Shown piece after piece: positions 16,702 to 25,128 of a DNA stretch of 64,000 bases. Below the pieces are notes generated by a model, which worked only from the letters and a program-made list of their open reading frames with translations, searched no databases and had not been told where the DNA came from. How positions within the stretch are numbered: position 1 is the stretch's first letter; every line of letters begins with the position of its first letter. The translations under genes and the position numbers were made by a program. The stretch is from CADEDV01 sp964412375 (GTDB lineage: Bacteria > Bacteroidota > Bacteroidia > Chitinophagales > Chitinophagaceae), in assembly GCA_964412375.1 (NCBI GenBank), contig CAYPOD010000004.1, positions 1 to 64,000 of the forward strand. The letters run 5' to 3'.

Positions 16702-18597
16702 TTATCCTGCCATTTCACTCAGTTCCAACCAGCGTAGTTCCTTTTCATCAAGCTGCTGTGTCACTTCGCTGATGCGGTGTGAAAGCTGCTGCAGTTCCTC
16801 AAAAGGCGTATTGCCGCTGTTTAGTTTTTCCGTTATTCTTACTTTTTCCTCGCCTAAGGCGGCTATCTCTTTTTCGAGTGTTTCAAACTCTCTTTTTTCT
16901 TTGTAGGACAATTGTCTTTTGACAGCAACCTCAAAAGTGCTGGTTTTGGCCTGTTGTATTTTTTCTTCTGCTTTCCGTTCCGGATCTTTCCGGCTGGCAG
17001 CTTCTGCTTTTATCTTTTCAACCCGGTATTGAGAGTAATTACCCGGAAAATCCCGGATGACGCCGTCACCTTCAAAAACAAAAAGATGATCTACCAGGCG
17101 ATCCATAAAATAACGGTCATGCGAAACGATGATAAGACAACCCGGAAATTCCGCTAAAAAATTTTCAAGCACACCCAATGTCGGGAGGTCAAGATCATTG
17201 GTAGGCTCATCCAGTATCAAAAAATTGGGATTGCGGAAAAGAATGGACAAGAGGTGCAGTCTTCTTTTTTCACCACCACTCAGGCTGCTGATATAGGTAA
17301 ATTGCCTGTCAGGATCGAAAAGGAATAATTGCAGGAACTGTGCGGCGCTTAGTGAGCCACCGCTGGCCAGGGGAAAACTTTCAGCAATATTTTTTACATA
17401 CTCTATCACCCGCAAGTCTTCCTTTACGGTTAGTCCCTGCTGGGAATAATTCCCGAATATCACCGTATCTCCCACGTTCACTTTGCCGCTATCAGCAGAC
17501 TCAATGCCTTGCAGGATGTTGATAAAAGTGGATTTGCCTGCACCGTTCTTACCCACGATACCGATGCGTTCTCCTTTTTTAAATGTGTAATCAAATCCTT
17601 TCAGGATCACTTTATCTCCATATCGCTTATATACTTTTTTCAACTCGATCACTTTGCCACCAAGCCGGTTCATTTTCATCTGGAGTTGCAATTGCTCTTC
17701 TTCCGTCTTTTGTTTTGCTTTCTTTTCTATTTCATAAAAATTATCCTGCCGGCTTTTGCTTTTGGTGGTTCTGGCTTTGGGCTGTTTGCGCATCCATTCC
17801 AGTTCTTTCCGGTAAACGTTTTTAGCTTTATCAATACTGGCCTGTTCGCTTTCTATCCTTGCTGTTTTCTTTTCAAGGTAGTTTTCATAATCGCCTTTAT
17901 ATACATAGAGATTGCTGCCATCCAATTCCCATATTTCGTCGCATACGTTATCCAGGAAATACCGGTCATGGGTCACGAGCAGCAGTGTAACGTTTTCTTT
18001 ATCCAGGAAATGTTCCAACCATTCCACCATTTCCACATCGAGGTGGTTGGTGGGTTCATCCATCACCAGCAGCACATGTTTGTGTTCAAAGCCGATGTCA
18101 ATAAGTGTTTTAGCCAGTGCCACTCGTTTGCGCTGGCCACCGCTGAGGGTGTTTACGGCCTGTTGCAGGTGGTGAATATTCAGTTTCCCTAATACCTGTT
18201 TCACTTTAGCATCAAAATCCCATGCGCCAAGTTCATCCATTTTGATGATGGACGCATTTATTTTTTCTATATCGCCTTCGTCGCTGGCGGCTTCATATTC
18301 TTTAATGGCGTTGATAACGGGATGATCGTGAAAAAAAATGTTATCCAGTATTGATTTGTCTTCAGAAAAAGAAGGCTCTTGCTCAAATAAGACCACATCC
18401 ACGTCTTTATGTATCCGGCATTTACCTTCATCCGGAGTTTCTTTACCAGCCAGAATCTTTAGCAGGGTGGATTTGCCTGATCCGTTCCGGGCCACCAGTG
18501 CAATCTTGTCTCCTTCTTCAATATGGAATGATATGTCGGAAAAAAGGGGATTGATGCCATAGCTTTTACTCAGTCCTTCCGCAGATACATAGTGCAT
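16702..18597 (-). CDS. ABC-F family ATPase (Uup/EttA-like)
   Basis: 631 residues with two ABC ATPase domains and no membrane segments. The first has Walker A ARNGSGKST, signature LSGGQRKRV and Walker B VLLVMDEPTNHLD; the second has GKNGAGKST, LSGGEKRRL and FLILDEPTNDLD. A charged linker with the ABC-F interdomain pattern (MRKQPKARTTKSKSR) joins them, and a C-terminal coiled-coil extension (residues about 565-628) resembles Uup. ABC-F proteins act on the ribosome rather than in transport. The -7 promoter box ends about 4 bases before the ATG, implying a leaderless or nearly leaderless mRNA. Confidence 0.9.
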   Translation of the reverse strand: MHYVSAEGLSKSYGINPLFSDISFHIEEGDKIALVARNGSGKSTLLKILAGKETPDEGKCRIHKDVDVVLFEQEPSFSEDKSILDNIFFHDHPVINAIKEYEAASDEGDIEKINASIIKMDELGAWDFDAKVKQVLGKLNIHHLQQAVNTLSGGQRKRVALAKTLIDIGFEHKHVLLVMDEPTNHLDVEMVEWLEHFLDKENVTLLLVTHDRYFLDNVCDEIWELDGSNLYVYKGDYENYLEKKTARIESEQASIDKAKNVYRKELEWMRKQPKARTTKSKSRQDNFYEIEKKAKQKTEEEQLQLQMKMNRLGGKVIELKKVYKRYGDKVILKGFDYTFKKGERIGIVGKNGAGKSTFINILQGIESADSGKVNVGDTVIFGNYSQQGLTVKEDLRVIEYVKNIAESFPLASGGSLSAAQFLQLFLFDPDRQFTYISSLSGGEKRRLHLLSILFRNPNFLILDEPTNDLDLPTLGVLENFLAEFPGCLIIVSHDRYFMDRLVDHLFVFEGDGVIRDFPGNYSQYRVEKIKAEAASRKDPERKAEEKIQQAKTSTFEVAVKRQLSYKEKREFETLEKEIAALGEEKVRITEKLNSGNTPFEELQQLSHRISEVTQQLDEKELRWLELSEMAG

Positions 18598-18601
18598 GGC
18601 G

Positions 18602-18609
18602 CAAAGATA
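18602..18609 (-). promoter_or_regulatory. -7 promoter box of the ABC-F gene
   Basis: The minus strand reads TATCTTTG, a perfect TAnnTTTG, ending 4 bases before the start codon (18597). Its first four bases lie in the distal arm of the hairpin 18606-18643. Confidence 0.5.
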
Positions 18610-18643
18610 AGCCCTGCCTGCTTTGCAGGTGGCTGGGCTTATC
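18606..18643 (-). repeat. Inverted repeat between the lipoprotein gene and the ABC-F gene
   Basis: GATAAGCCC and GGGCTTATC form a perfect 9-bp outer stem, with an inner CCTGC-AAA-GCAGG stem. It follows the stop of the upstream lipoprotein (18658) by 14 bases and so could act as its transcript end, though it lacks a good T run. It overlaps the ABC-F promoter. Confidence 0.5.
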
Positions 18644-18657
18644 CGTATAGATCAGGG

Positions 18658-19215
18658 TTATTTTACAAGATCTTTTGTGGCTTCTATGATCGGTGCTCTG
18701 TCCTGGTATATACTGATGAAATCCACTTTGCCATCTTTATTCAGGTGGTTAACACTGTGCGACCAGAACGTTAGTTTTTTCCCGTTTTTATATTTTACAT
18801 TCACCATCGACCAGTATAGTATCCATTTTCCCGGCGACACAGATTCAGCCTGCGGTTTGTTAACTTGCACAGGTAGTACGATCTCTTCAGAAAAAGTCAG
18901 TGAATCAATAATACCCTTGCGGCTGTTCCAGTAATCAACTACTGCTTTTTTACCAACAAGACTATCGCCATTTGACCAGTTGTAGCGTATGGTATCTGCA
19001 AAATTTGCTGTCATTGCGTCAATTTCCCCCTTACTTAGCGCATTAAATGAATTTTTTACAATATCTCCTTCACTTACATCCAATAATTCACTGTCGGGTG
19101 TTTTCGTGTCGGCGCTTACGGTTGTTCCCGTATCGGCAGGCTGGTCATCTTTCTTTTCATTGTTGCAGGCAAACAGGAATACGGACAGGGTCAAACCCAA
19201 TAGAATCTGTTTCAT
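18658..19215 (-). CDS. Lipoprotein with NTF2/SnoaL-like domain
   Basis: 185 residues. The N-terminus MKQILLGLTLSVFLFACNN is a lipoprotein signal with a lipobox cysteine at residue 17. The mature part has an acidic, Thr-rich linker and then a cystatin-like fold pattern: NSFNALSKGEIDAMTANFADTIRY, a mid strand around KAVVDYWNSRKG, and WSMVNVKYKNGKKLTFWSHSVNHLNKDGKVDFISIYQD. Function is unknown; the family includes enzymes and ligand-binding proteins. A possible promoter (TAATTTTC at 19298-19305, TTTG at 19326-19329, spacer 20) lies upstream. Confidence 0.7.
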   Translation of the reverse strand: MKQILLGLTLSVFLFACNNEKKDDQPADTGTTVSADTKTPDSELLDVSEGDIVKNSFNALSKGEIDAMTANFADTIRYNWSNGDSLVGKKAVVDYWNSRKGIIDSLTFSEEIVLPVQVNKPQAESVSPGKWILYWSMVNVKYKNGKKLTFWSHSVNHLNKDGKVDFISIYQDRAPIIEATKDLVK

Positions 19216-19348
19216 AATGTTTTTTTTTTGTGGTTAAGAAATGGTGGTGGTTCTCGTAGCAGAACAGATGGGGTCTTCAGGGGGAGTGTGAATAAGAGAA
19301 AATTAGGACAAATTTCAGATTATGACAAAAATTAATTTGTTTAAGTAT

Positions 19349-19990
19349 TCAGAGGCTGAACCAGATCAGCAAACAAATTGCGATGGTGACCAATAATGCT
19401 ATTAGCAATTCATTATTTTCCCATTTTTCTTTGCGCTGCTGTTCCCGGATGGCTTCGTCAATCATTACCTGGCTTTTCTGGCTTGCAAAAAGTGACAACC
19501 GCTTTGCAATGCCGGATGCCTGCCCGGCTTTTAAAACCTTCATGCATTTCAGCACTAAATAGATCACCTGGTCGTTGGTATCCTGATCATTAAATGCTTT
19601 TAGCTTTCCAATAGTACTGTCATCAAACCGGGCAATGATGTATTCCGACAGGCCTTCTTTGTCCATCCGGTGCACATCCAGTTTGGAAACATAGCGATCC
19701 AGTTCCAGCATTTCTTTCAGCACCGAAACAGGGTTGATGATGGCTTCAGTCTTCCTGATACCAGTGCTTTGCTGGTACCAGCGCTGTTGCAGGTATTGTT
19801 CTTTTTTTGAGGGATTCGTCAACACTTCATAAGCTTCCCTGATGTCCGCAAAAATGCTGGCTGATGATGGATCGTTGTTGTTTTTATCGGGGTGGTGGAT
19901 TTGCGCCAACCGACGGTAGGCCTGTTTGATTTCGGTAAAACTGGCAGAAGGTTCCAGCTCCAGTATTTTATAGTAATCTTTTAAGTGCAT
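19349..19990 (-). CDS. J-domain protein with C-terminal membrane anchor
   Basis: 213 residues. Residues 4-68 form a DnaJ domain with the HPD tripeptide at 33-35 (RLAQIHHPDK) required to stimulate a DnaK ATPase. There is no Gly/Phe or zinc-finger region, so it is not DnaJ itself. The middle is helical with no recognisable domain, and the last 20 residues (NNELLIALLVTIAICLLIWF) form one transmembrane helix, so the J-domain would face the cytoplasm as a tail-anchored co-chaperone. Its partner and client are unknown. Confidence 0.8.
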   Translation of the reverse strand: MHLKDYYKILELEPSASFTEIKQAYRRLAQIHHPDKNNNDPSSASIFADIREAYEVLTNPSKKEQYLQQRWYQQSTGIRKTEAIINPVSVLKEMLELDRYVSKLDVHRMDKEGLSEYIIARFDDSTIGKLKAFNDQDTNDQVIYLVLKCMKVLKAGQASGIAKRLSLFASQKSQVMIDEAIREQQRKEKWENNELLIALLVTIAICLLIWFSL

Positions 19991-20068
19991 GACAGGAGCG
20001 AAGTTAGTTGATGGAGTTAATTTGGTGTTGAACGCTGACAGGTATGGCTTAGGTTGTCAAAATACGGC

Positions 20069-20076
20069 TAACTTTG
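20069..20076 (+). promoter_or_regulatory. -7 promoter box of the DUF4399 gene
   Basis: TAACTTTG is a perfect TAnnTTTG 22 bases before the ATG at 20099. Confidence 0.5.
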
Positions 20077-20098
20077 CCATTCAAAATTTCAAACAACT

Positions 20099-20614
20099 AT
20101 GTATAGGAAACTTGTTTTACCTGCTTTAGGGCTTTTATTGATCGCAGCTTGCAATAACGCTGGTGAAGCTGACAATGCTGGCAAGGACACTTCAGCTGCA
20201 TCCGGTCATGATCACGGCGGTCATCAGCAAACAGTAACCACCGGCGGGGTGCCCGAACTGCCTGCAGTGCCGGATGGTGCCAAAATATTCTTTAAGAATA
20301 TCAAGGACGGAGCTGTTGTTTCATCGCCGTTAAAAGTGGAAATGGGCGTTGAGGGAATCAGGGTGGATACGGCCGGGCCGGTGCTTGCTGGTGTTGGTCA
20401 TCATCATATCCTTGTAGATGCAGGTGATTCTGTTGCAACGGGCACTGTCATTCCGATGGATTCAGCACATATTCATTTTGGCAGAGGCCAGACAGAAACT
20501 GAACTTAAACTGGCACCTGGTAAACATCGTCTCACATTGCAGTTTGCCGATGGTCTGCATCGTTCCTATGGAGCCAGGATGGCAACCGCTGTGACGGTGG
20601 AAGTAAAACAATAA
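20099..20614 (+). CDS. DUF4399 lipoprotein
   Basis: 171 residues with a lipobox near residue 18 (GLLLIAACNN). A short His-rich segment (GHDHGGHQQ) precedes the DUF4399 domain, recognisable by KIFFKNIKDGAVVSSPLKVEMGVEG, GVGHHHILVDAG, AHIHFGRGQTETEL and PGKHRLTLQFADGLHRSYG. The many histidines suggest metal binding, but the family has no assigned function. It has its own promoter box and a bidirectional terminator, so it is a single-gene unit. Confidence 0.82.
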   Translation: MYRKLVLPALGLLLIAACNNAGEADNAGKDTSAASGHDHGGHQQTVTTGGVPELPAVPDGAKIFFKNIKDGAVVSSPLKVEMGVEGIRVDTAGPVLAGVGHHHILVDAGDSVATGTVIPMDSAHIHFGRGQTETELKLAPGKHRLTLQFADGLHRSYGARMATAVTVEVKQ

Positions 20615-20624
20615 TTAATATTAA

Positions 20625-20649
20625 AAAAAGAGGACTTAGTCCTCTTTTT
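20625..20649. terminator. Bidirectional terminator between convergent genes
   Basis: AAAAAGAGGAC-TTA-GTCCTCTTTTT is a perfect 11-bp inverted repeat with A and T runs on both sides. It sits between the DUF4399 stop (20614) and the dienelactone hydrolase stop (20655). Confidence 0.8.
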
Positions 20650-20654
20650 ATTTT

Positions 20655-21506
20655 TTATTTCAGGTGTTTTCCAAAAAACTCTATTGCCCGTTGCCAGGCT
20701 AATTTAGCCGCTGCTTCATTATATCTAGTCGGGGCTGTATCGTTATGAAAAGCATGTTGGGCGCCTTCATACATATACATTTCATAAGGGATCTTATTAT
20801 TTTTTAAGGCTTCTTCATAAGCTGCAATCCCGGCATTCACCCCCTGGTCCATTTCTGCATAATGCAATTGCAGGGCTGCTTTTATCTTCGGCACATCTTC
20901 AGTTTTTGGCTGGCGTCCATAGAAAGGAACAGCAGCTTTCAGCGACGGCACATTTACGGCCAGGTTATTGGCCATAGCGCCACCCCAGCAAAATCCCACA
21001 CAACCTGCATTGCCATTAAAATCTTTTCTGCCCGGTAAATAGTCAAACACACCCATAAAATTCTTCAGGTTATCCTCTGCTTTCAGTTGCTGGAATTTTG
21101 TTCTTGCTTCGTCTGCATTTTCCGGTGTGCCGCCAAGCGGGGCCAGCGCATTAGGAGCAATGGCCAGAAAACCGGCTTTGGCAGCCCGGCGGGCCACATC
21201 TTCAATATGCGCATTCAGACCACGATTTTCATGGATCACTACTACAGCCGCATATTTCTTTTCTTCTTTGGGTCTTGCTACATAAGCCTTCATTTCGGCA
21301 GGAACCCCGGGGTAGGTAATATATTCTGTAAACAGGTCATCACTGCTGGTCACAGCGGCATTGGCATAATTCACTTCCAGCAGGGGTAAAAGAGCCATCG
21401 CTGCAGCGGTTCCACCGGCCAGGGTTGTCAGTCTTTTGAGAAATTCATGACGGCTCAGCGGTTTGTGGGTGTACTCGTCGTAGAGATTAATAATTCGTTG
21501 ATCCAT
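20655..21506 (-). CDS. Exported dienelactone hydrolase family protein
   Basis: 283 residues. An N-terminal segment with SRHEFLKRLTTLAGG followed by a hydrophobic stretch ending YANA resembles a twin-arginine signal in which the second arginine is histidine. The alpha/beta-hydrolase core has the cysteine nucleophile in GFCWGG (Cys173) and a C-terminal AQHAFHND histidine. Dienelactone hydrolases open chlorocatechol-pathway lactones, but most exported members have unknown substrates and no catechol genes are nearby. A near-consensus -7 box (TACCTTTA) lies upstream on the minus strand. Confidence 0.82.
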   Translation of the reverse strand: MDQRIINLYDEYTHKPLSRHEFLKRLTTLAGGTAAAMALLPLLEVNYANAAVTSSDDLFTEYITYPGVPAEMKAYVARPKEEKKYAAVVVIHENRGLNAHIEDVARRAAKAGFLAIAPNALAPLGGTPENADEARTKFQQLKAEDNLKNFMGVFDYLPGRKDFNGNAGCVGFCWGGAMANNLAVNVPSLKAAVPFYGRQPKTEDVPKIKAALQLHYAEMDQGVNAGIAAYEEALKNNKIPYEMYMYEGAQHAFHNDTAPTRYNEAAAKLAWQRAIEFFGKHLK

Positions 21507-21625
21507 ATAAAATGATTTAGGAGGATCTTAAAGGTACAAACTTGCACCGGGAAATAGTTTGCGTATTTTTAAAGGTTGATTAAACCCTGTCCTGAAGAAC
21601 AGTTCCATAACATTAAACCAACTTT

Positions 21626-23413
21626 ATGAGGAAGCACTTTTTTTTGTATTCCGCTCTTGTCGCTCTTTTATTATCCATGTCTCTTTTCTTCAATTCCGGC
21701 TGTCAACGGGAAGTGGATGAGGTCATCAACAGTACAAACCCGCCTACGCCCATTGACCAGGAAAAAGTGAATGCGGGAATAAAAGGCATTGTGGTAGATG
21801 AAAACAACATACCTGTTACAGGCGCCACGGTCAGCAGCGGTGGTCAAACGGTTTCAACAGACCGATACGGTGTTTTTAGTTTTAGAAATATTTCCCTCTC
21901 AAAAAATAATGGCTATGTAAAGGTGACCAAACCTGGTTACTTCACGGGGAGCCGCAGTTTCGTAACGGTGGCAGACAGGATACATACTGTTCGCATTATG
22001 CTCCTGAAAAAAACAAATAGCGGCAATTTCACGGGTTCGGCAGGCGGCACAATAAATATTGCCGGTGGTGCTAAGCTGGTAATACCTGCCGATGCCATCA
22101 CCGATGCTTCAGGCACTGCTTACAGCGGAACAGTTAATGTTGCGATGACCTGGCTCAATCCCACCGACATAAATTTTCCTTTCATCATGCCCGGCGATCT
22201 TCGCGGCATTACAACAGCCGGTGAAGAAAGAGGTCTTGAAAGTTTTGGTATGCTGGGTGTGGAGCTGACAGGTAGCGGGGGACAGGCTCTTAAAGTTGCG
22301 TCGGGCAAAAAAGCAGAACTCACCTTCCCGATACCGGCTTCGATTGCCGGTACTGCTCCCGCCACAATAGACCTCTGGCATTTTGATGAAACCAACGGAC
22401 GCTGGAAGCAGGAAGGACAGGCCATCAAAAACGGGAGCAACTATATTGCCCAGGTTTCGCATTTCTCTTTTTGGAATTGCGATGCACCATTTCCATTAGT
22501 TGATATTTGCATGACGCTTACAGAACCTGTTCATGCCGGCCCGCTGAACAATGTACAGGTGCGTATCAAAAGGCCTAATGGTTCTTATGGATACGGCCGC
22601 ACGGATTCGTTGGGAAATCTTTGTGGCAAAGTGCCCAGGAATGAAGCACTGGTGCTGGAGATACTTGATCAGTGCGGCAATGTGGTTGCTTCGCAAAACA
22701 TTGGCCCCTTCAGCAGCAGCACAACGCTTGGTACTATCTCTGTCAACATTCCTGCGCCCAACACACTTGTTATTAGCGGGATCATTCAGAATTGCAGTAA
22801 CGCTAATGTGACCAGTGGCGCAGCAGTTATTTACACTGCAGGAGGCAATTCTTATACAGCCCCGGTTACAAACGGAGCATTTTCCTTAACCATTCTGAAT
22901 TGTAACAGTACAACGTTGAATTTTTCCATTCTGCCAATAGATTATACAGCATTGCAGCAAGGGGCAACAGTTTCGGGAACAGGCACCAGCGGAACAGTGA
23001 ATATCGGCACTCTCCAAGCTTGTGGCACATCTGCATCACAGTTTGTAGAACTGTTGATTGATGGAACACCTTATAATTTTGTTGAGCCGCCGGATAACCT
23101 TACGCTGGTTGACTCGGGTGCTCTCAACAACAATAAAAAAACACTGTATGCTTCAAGGTCTGCTGGCTCAAACAATTCAATGGACTTTACTTTTCCTGCT
23201 ACATCTACTGGTAATTTCAATTTAAGTGCTTGCTGGATCTATTTAGGCGCAGGTATGAGCAGCCAGCAGATCGTTTCAGCAAACCCTGCTGTTACGGTAT
23301 CTGAATTTGGGGCGGTAACTACCGGTTACATCGCAGGTAGTTTCAATGTGCAAATGAATTTTTCCGGAACAACAAGAACGGTGACCTGCAACTTCAGGGT
23401 GCGACGAGATTAA
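21626..23413 (+). CDS. Large lipoprotein with carboxypeptidase-regulatory-like domain
   Basis: 595 residues with a signal peptide and probable lipobox (SMSLFFNSGCQ, Cys26). Residues about 48-130 form a carboxypeptidase regulatory-like beta sandwich (GIKGIVVDENNIPVTGATVSSGGQ, then RYGVFSFRNI). The centre contains IDLWHFDETNGRWKQEG and HFSFWNCDAPFP, as in Bacteroidota surface proteins of about 600 residues, and another regulatory-like repeat near 290. The remainder is Ser/Thr/Asn-rich beta structure. No enzymatic motif is seen. It is probably an outer-surface or periplasmic structural protein, and is transcribed alone with a terminator at 23436. Confidence 0.68.
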   Translation: MRKHFFLYSALVALLLSMSLFFNSGCQREVDEVINSTNPPTPIDQEKVNAGIKGIVVDENNIPVTGATVSSGGQTVSTDRYGVFSFRNISLSKNNGYVKVTKPGYFTGSRSFVTVADRIHTVRIMLLKKTNSGNFTGSAGGTINIAGGAKLVIPADAITDASGTAYSGTVNVAMTWLNPTDINFPFIMPGDLRGITTAGEERGLESFGMLGVELTGSGGQALKVASGKKAELTFPIPASIAGTAPATIDLWHFDETNGRWKQEGQAIKNGSNYIAQVSHFSFWNCDAPFPLVDICMTLTEPVHAGPLNNVQVRIKRPNGSYGYGRTDSLGNLCGKVPRNEALVLEILDQCGNVVASQNIGPFSSSTTLGTISVNIPAPNTLVISGIIQNCSNANVTSGAAVIYTAGGNSYTAPVTNGAFSLTILNCNSTTLNFSILPIDYTALQQGATVSGTGTSGTVNIGTLQACGTSASQFVELLIDGTPYNFVEPPDNLTLVDSGALNNNKKTLYASRSAGSNNSMDFTFPATSTGNFNLSACWIYLGAGMSSQQIVSANPAVTVSEFGAVTTGYIAGSFNVQMNFSGTTRTVTCNFRVRRD

Positions 23414-23435
23414 TATTGAATAATAATAAATGTAG

Positions 23436-23466
23436 AGGCTGTTCAATCATTGAACAGCCTTTTGAT
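23436..23466 (+). terminator. Intrinsic terminator after the large lipoprotein gene
   Basis: AGGCTGTTCAA-TCA-TTGAACAGCCT is a perfect 11-bp hairpin followed by a short T run, 22 bases after the stop codon at 23413. Confidence 0.75.
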
Positions 23467-23619
23467 TTTTATAACAACGATACAATGTTTTGCTAAAAGG
23501 TTCTTGCAATACAATCCTGGTAACCCTCATGGCATAATAATAGCGTCCAACTGGTAAGTGATGGGAGAAAACCATTTAAACAATTTTATGAACCTGTTTT
23601 TTACAAAAATTAATCGTCC

Positions 23620-25059
23620 ATGAAACGTATCTTGAAAATTGCTGCTGTGGCATTGGTAATTATGCTCGGCAGTTCCTGGCGAAGCGACTTGCTTGCCCAG
23701 CCATATCCCCCGGATCAATATCAATCTTATAATGACGATAACGGGGATGTAACATTCCAGACATTTTATGATGAATTAAGTCCTCACGGACAATGGGTGG
23801 ACCATCCGCAACACGGCTATGTGTGGATACCTGATGCAGGTCCCGTTTTTCGTCCTTACAGCACCAATGGTCATTGGGTTTACACCGATGATTATGAGTG
23901 GATGTGGGTTTCCAATTATGATTGGGGATGGGCGCCATTTCACTACGGCCGCTGGGACCAGGATCCCTACTATGGTTGGTTCTGGGTGCCGGGTTATGAA
24001 TGGTCTCCGGCATGGGTGGCCTGGAGAGATGGTGGTGATTATTACGGCTGGGCACCGATCCGGCCCGGTATCAATGTGGGTGTGAATTTTTCTATTGGCA
24101 CTTATTCGCCGCCATATGATTTCTGGATTTTTGCGCCAAGACGTTATATTCTTTACCCGAATATTCACAGCTATTTTATTGATCGCCGGCAAAACATGAC
24201 GATCATTCGTCAAACAACGATCATCAACCATTTCAGCTTTAACCGTAATATTTTCATTACAGGTCCACGCAGATCTCATTTTGAAATATATACCGGACGC
24301 ATAACACCGGTTAGAATAGCCCAATCTTCCCGACGTGGCCGAAATGTGTTTATAAATAACCAGGTAAACGTTTACAGACCTGTCATTCGCCGGTTTGACG
24401 ACAGGCGGTTTGCACCCCGGCAGTTTGAAAGGTATGACAGGCAGCGGGCCATAAATAACCGATTTGAAAGAAACAACAATGGTCGTTTCAATGGCAACAA
24501 TGACCGTTTCCGGAATAATAACGGACGGCGTGATAATGATTTCAGACCCGGAAATAATAACAGGGCGCAACAACCCGGCAACAGGAATAATGATCGTTTT
24601 AGCAGGATGAATAATGAAAGACGCAATCCTGCTACCAGGCCGCAGGATAATAATCGTCCGCAGCAAAGAAATGGCAACATTAACAGGCCAATGGAAAGAA
24701 GAAACGATGTTCGTCCGCAACCCAACAATAATGGAAGGGTTAACGATCCCGGAAGGATCCGGCCATTCGAGAGAAATAATCCACAGCCTCGTCAGCGGGA
24801 GGGGGTGATAAGGCCTTCAGAAAGACCAAATTTTGGTACAGGCAATAATGACAACCGTCGTGTAGAAAGGCCGAATAACCGGCAAATGTCACAACCACGA
24901 CAGGAAATAAGAAGAGAAACGCCACAACGTCCTGCTCCACGAATGAGTGAAAGAAGACAGGAACAACCTCGCCAGTTCGAGAGAAGAGAAAACTCCAATC
25001 AACGCAGAGGAGGAGAGGGCAATAATGGTAGAGGTAATGGACGGGGTAGGGGTAATTAG
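23620..25059 (+). CDS. YXWGXW/DUF6600 protein with Asn/Arg-rich tail
   Basis: 479 residues with a signal peptide ending near Leu-Leu-Ala-Gln. Residues about 40-160 are rich in Trp and Tyr and contain the DUF6600 pattern: LSPHGQWVDHPQHGYVWIP, WMWVSNYDWGWAPFHYGRW and YYGWFWVPGYEW, which are YxWGxW motifs. From about residue 270 to the end it is low-complexity Asn, Arg, Pro and Gln (NNNGRFNGNNDRF, GRGNGRGRGN). The tail is strongly basic and resembles an intrinsically disordered nucleic-acid- or polyanion-binding segment, but for an exported protein this is only suggestive. The function of the family is unknown. Confidence 0.78.
   Translation: MKRILKIAAVALVIMLGSSWRSDLLAQPYPPDQYQSYNDDNGDVTFQTFYDELSPHGQWVDHPQHGYVWIPDAGPVFRPYSTNGHWVYTDDYEWMWVSNYDWGWAPFHYGRWDQDPYYGWFWVPGYEWSPAWVAWRDGGDYYGWAPIRPGINVGVNFSIGTYSPPYDFWIFAPRRYILYPNIHSYFIDRRQNMTIIRQTTIINHFSFNRNIFITGPRRSHFEIYTGRITPVRIAQSSRRGRNVFINNQVNVYRPVIRRFDDRRFAPRQFERYDRQRAINNRFERNNNGRFNGNNDRFRNNNGRRDNDFRPGNNNRAQQPGNRNNDRFSRMNNERRNPATRPQDNNRPQQRNGNINRPMERRNDVRPQPNNNGRVNDPGRIRPFERNNPQPRQREGVIRPSERPNFGTGNNDNRRVERPNNRQMSQPRQEIRRETPQRPAPRMSERRQEQPRQFERRENSNQRRGGEGNNGRGNGRGRGN
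24430..25056 (+). repeat. Low-complexity Asn/Arg-coding region
   Basis: This third of the DUF6600 gene is built of AAT/AAC, CGT/CGG/AGA and CAA codons in irregular short repeats. The low-complexity composition leaves long open frames on the opposite strand that are not genes. Confidence 0.6.
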
Positions 25060-25085
25060 TCGCTATGCTACCTTAGATACAACAC

Positions 25086-25117
25086 GGGGCCGCCTGAATG
25101 GGCGGCCCCGGCTTTTT
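25086..25117 (+). terminator. Intrinsic terminator after the DUF6600 gene
   Basis: GGGGCCGCC-tgaatg-GGCGGCCCC is a perfect 9-bp GC-rich stem followed by a run of T on the plus strand. Confidence 0.8.
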
Positions 25118-25128
25118 TCAGAAAAAGA

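Noticed and set aside
17509..18192. 227-codon plus-strand frame antisense to the ABC-F ATPase
   Set aside because: It is Phe/His-rich as expected from an antisense reading of Lys/Glu-rich sequence. The minus strand has both ATPase domains complete.
23776..24720. 314-codon open frame on the minus strand inside the DUF6600 gene
   Set aside because: It is the antisense of Trp- and Asn/Arg-rich low-complexity codons. The product is an implausible Ile/Val-rich chain with no domain, and the plus-strand protein has a signal peptide, a family domain, and a terminator.
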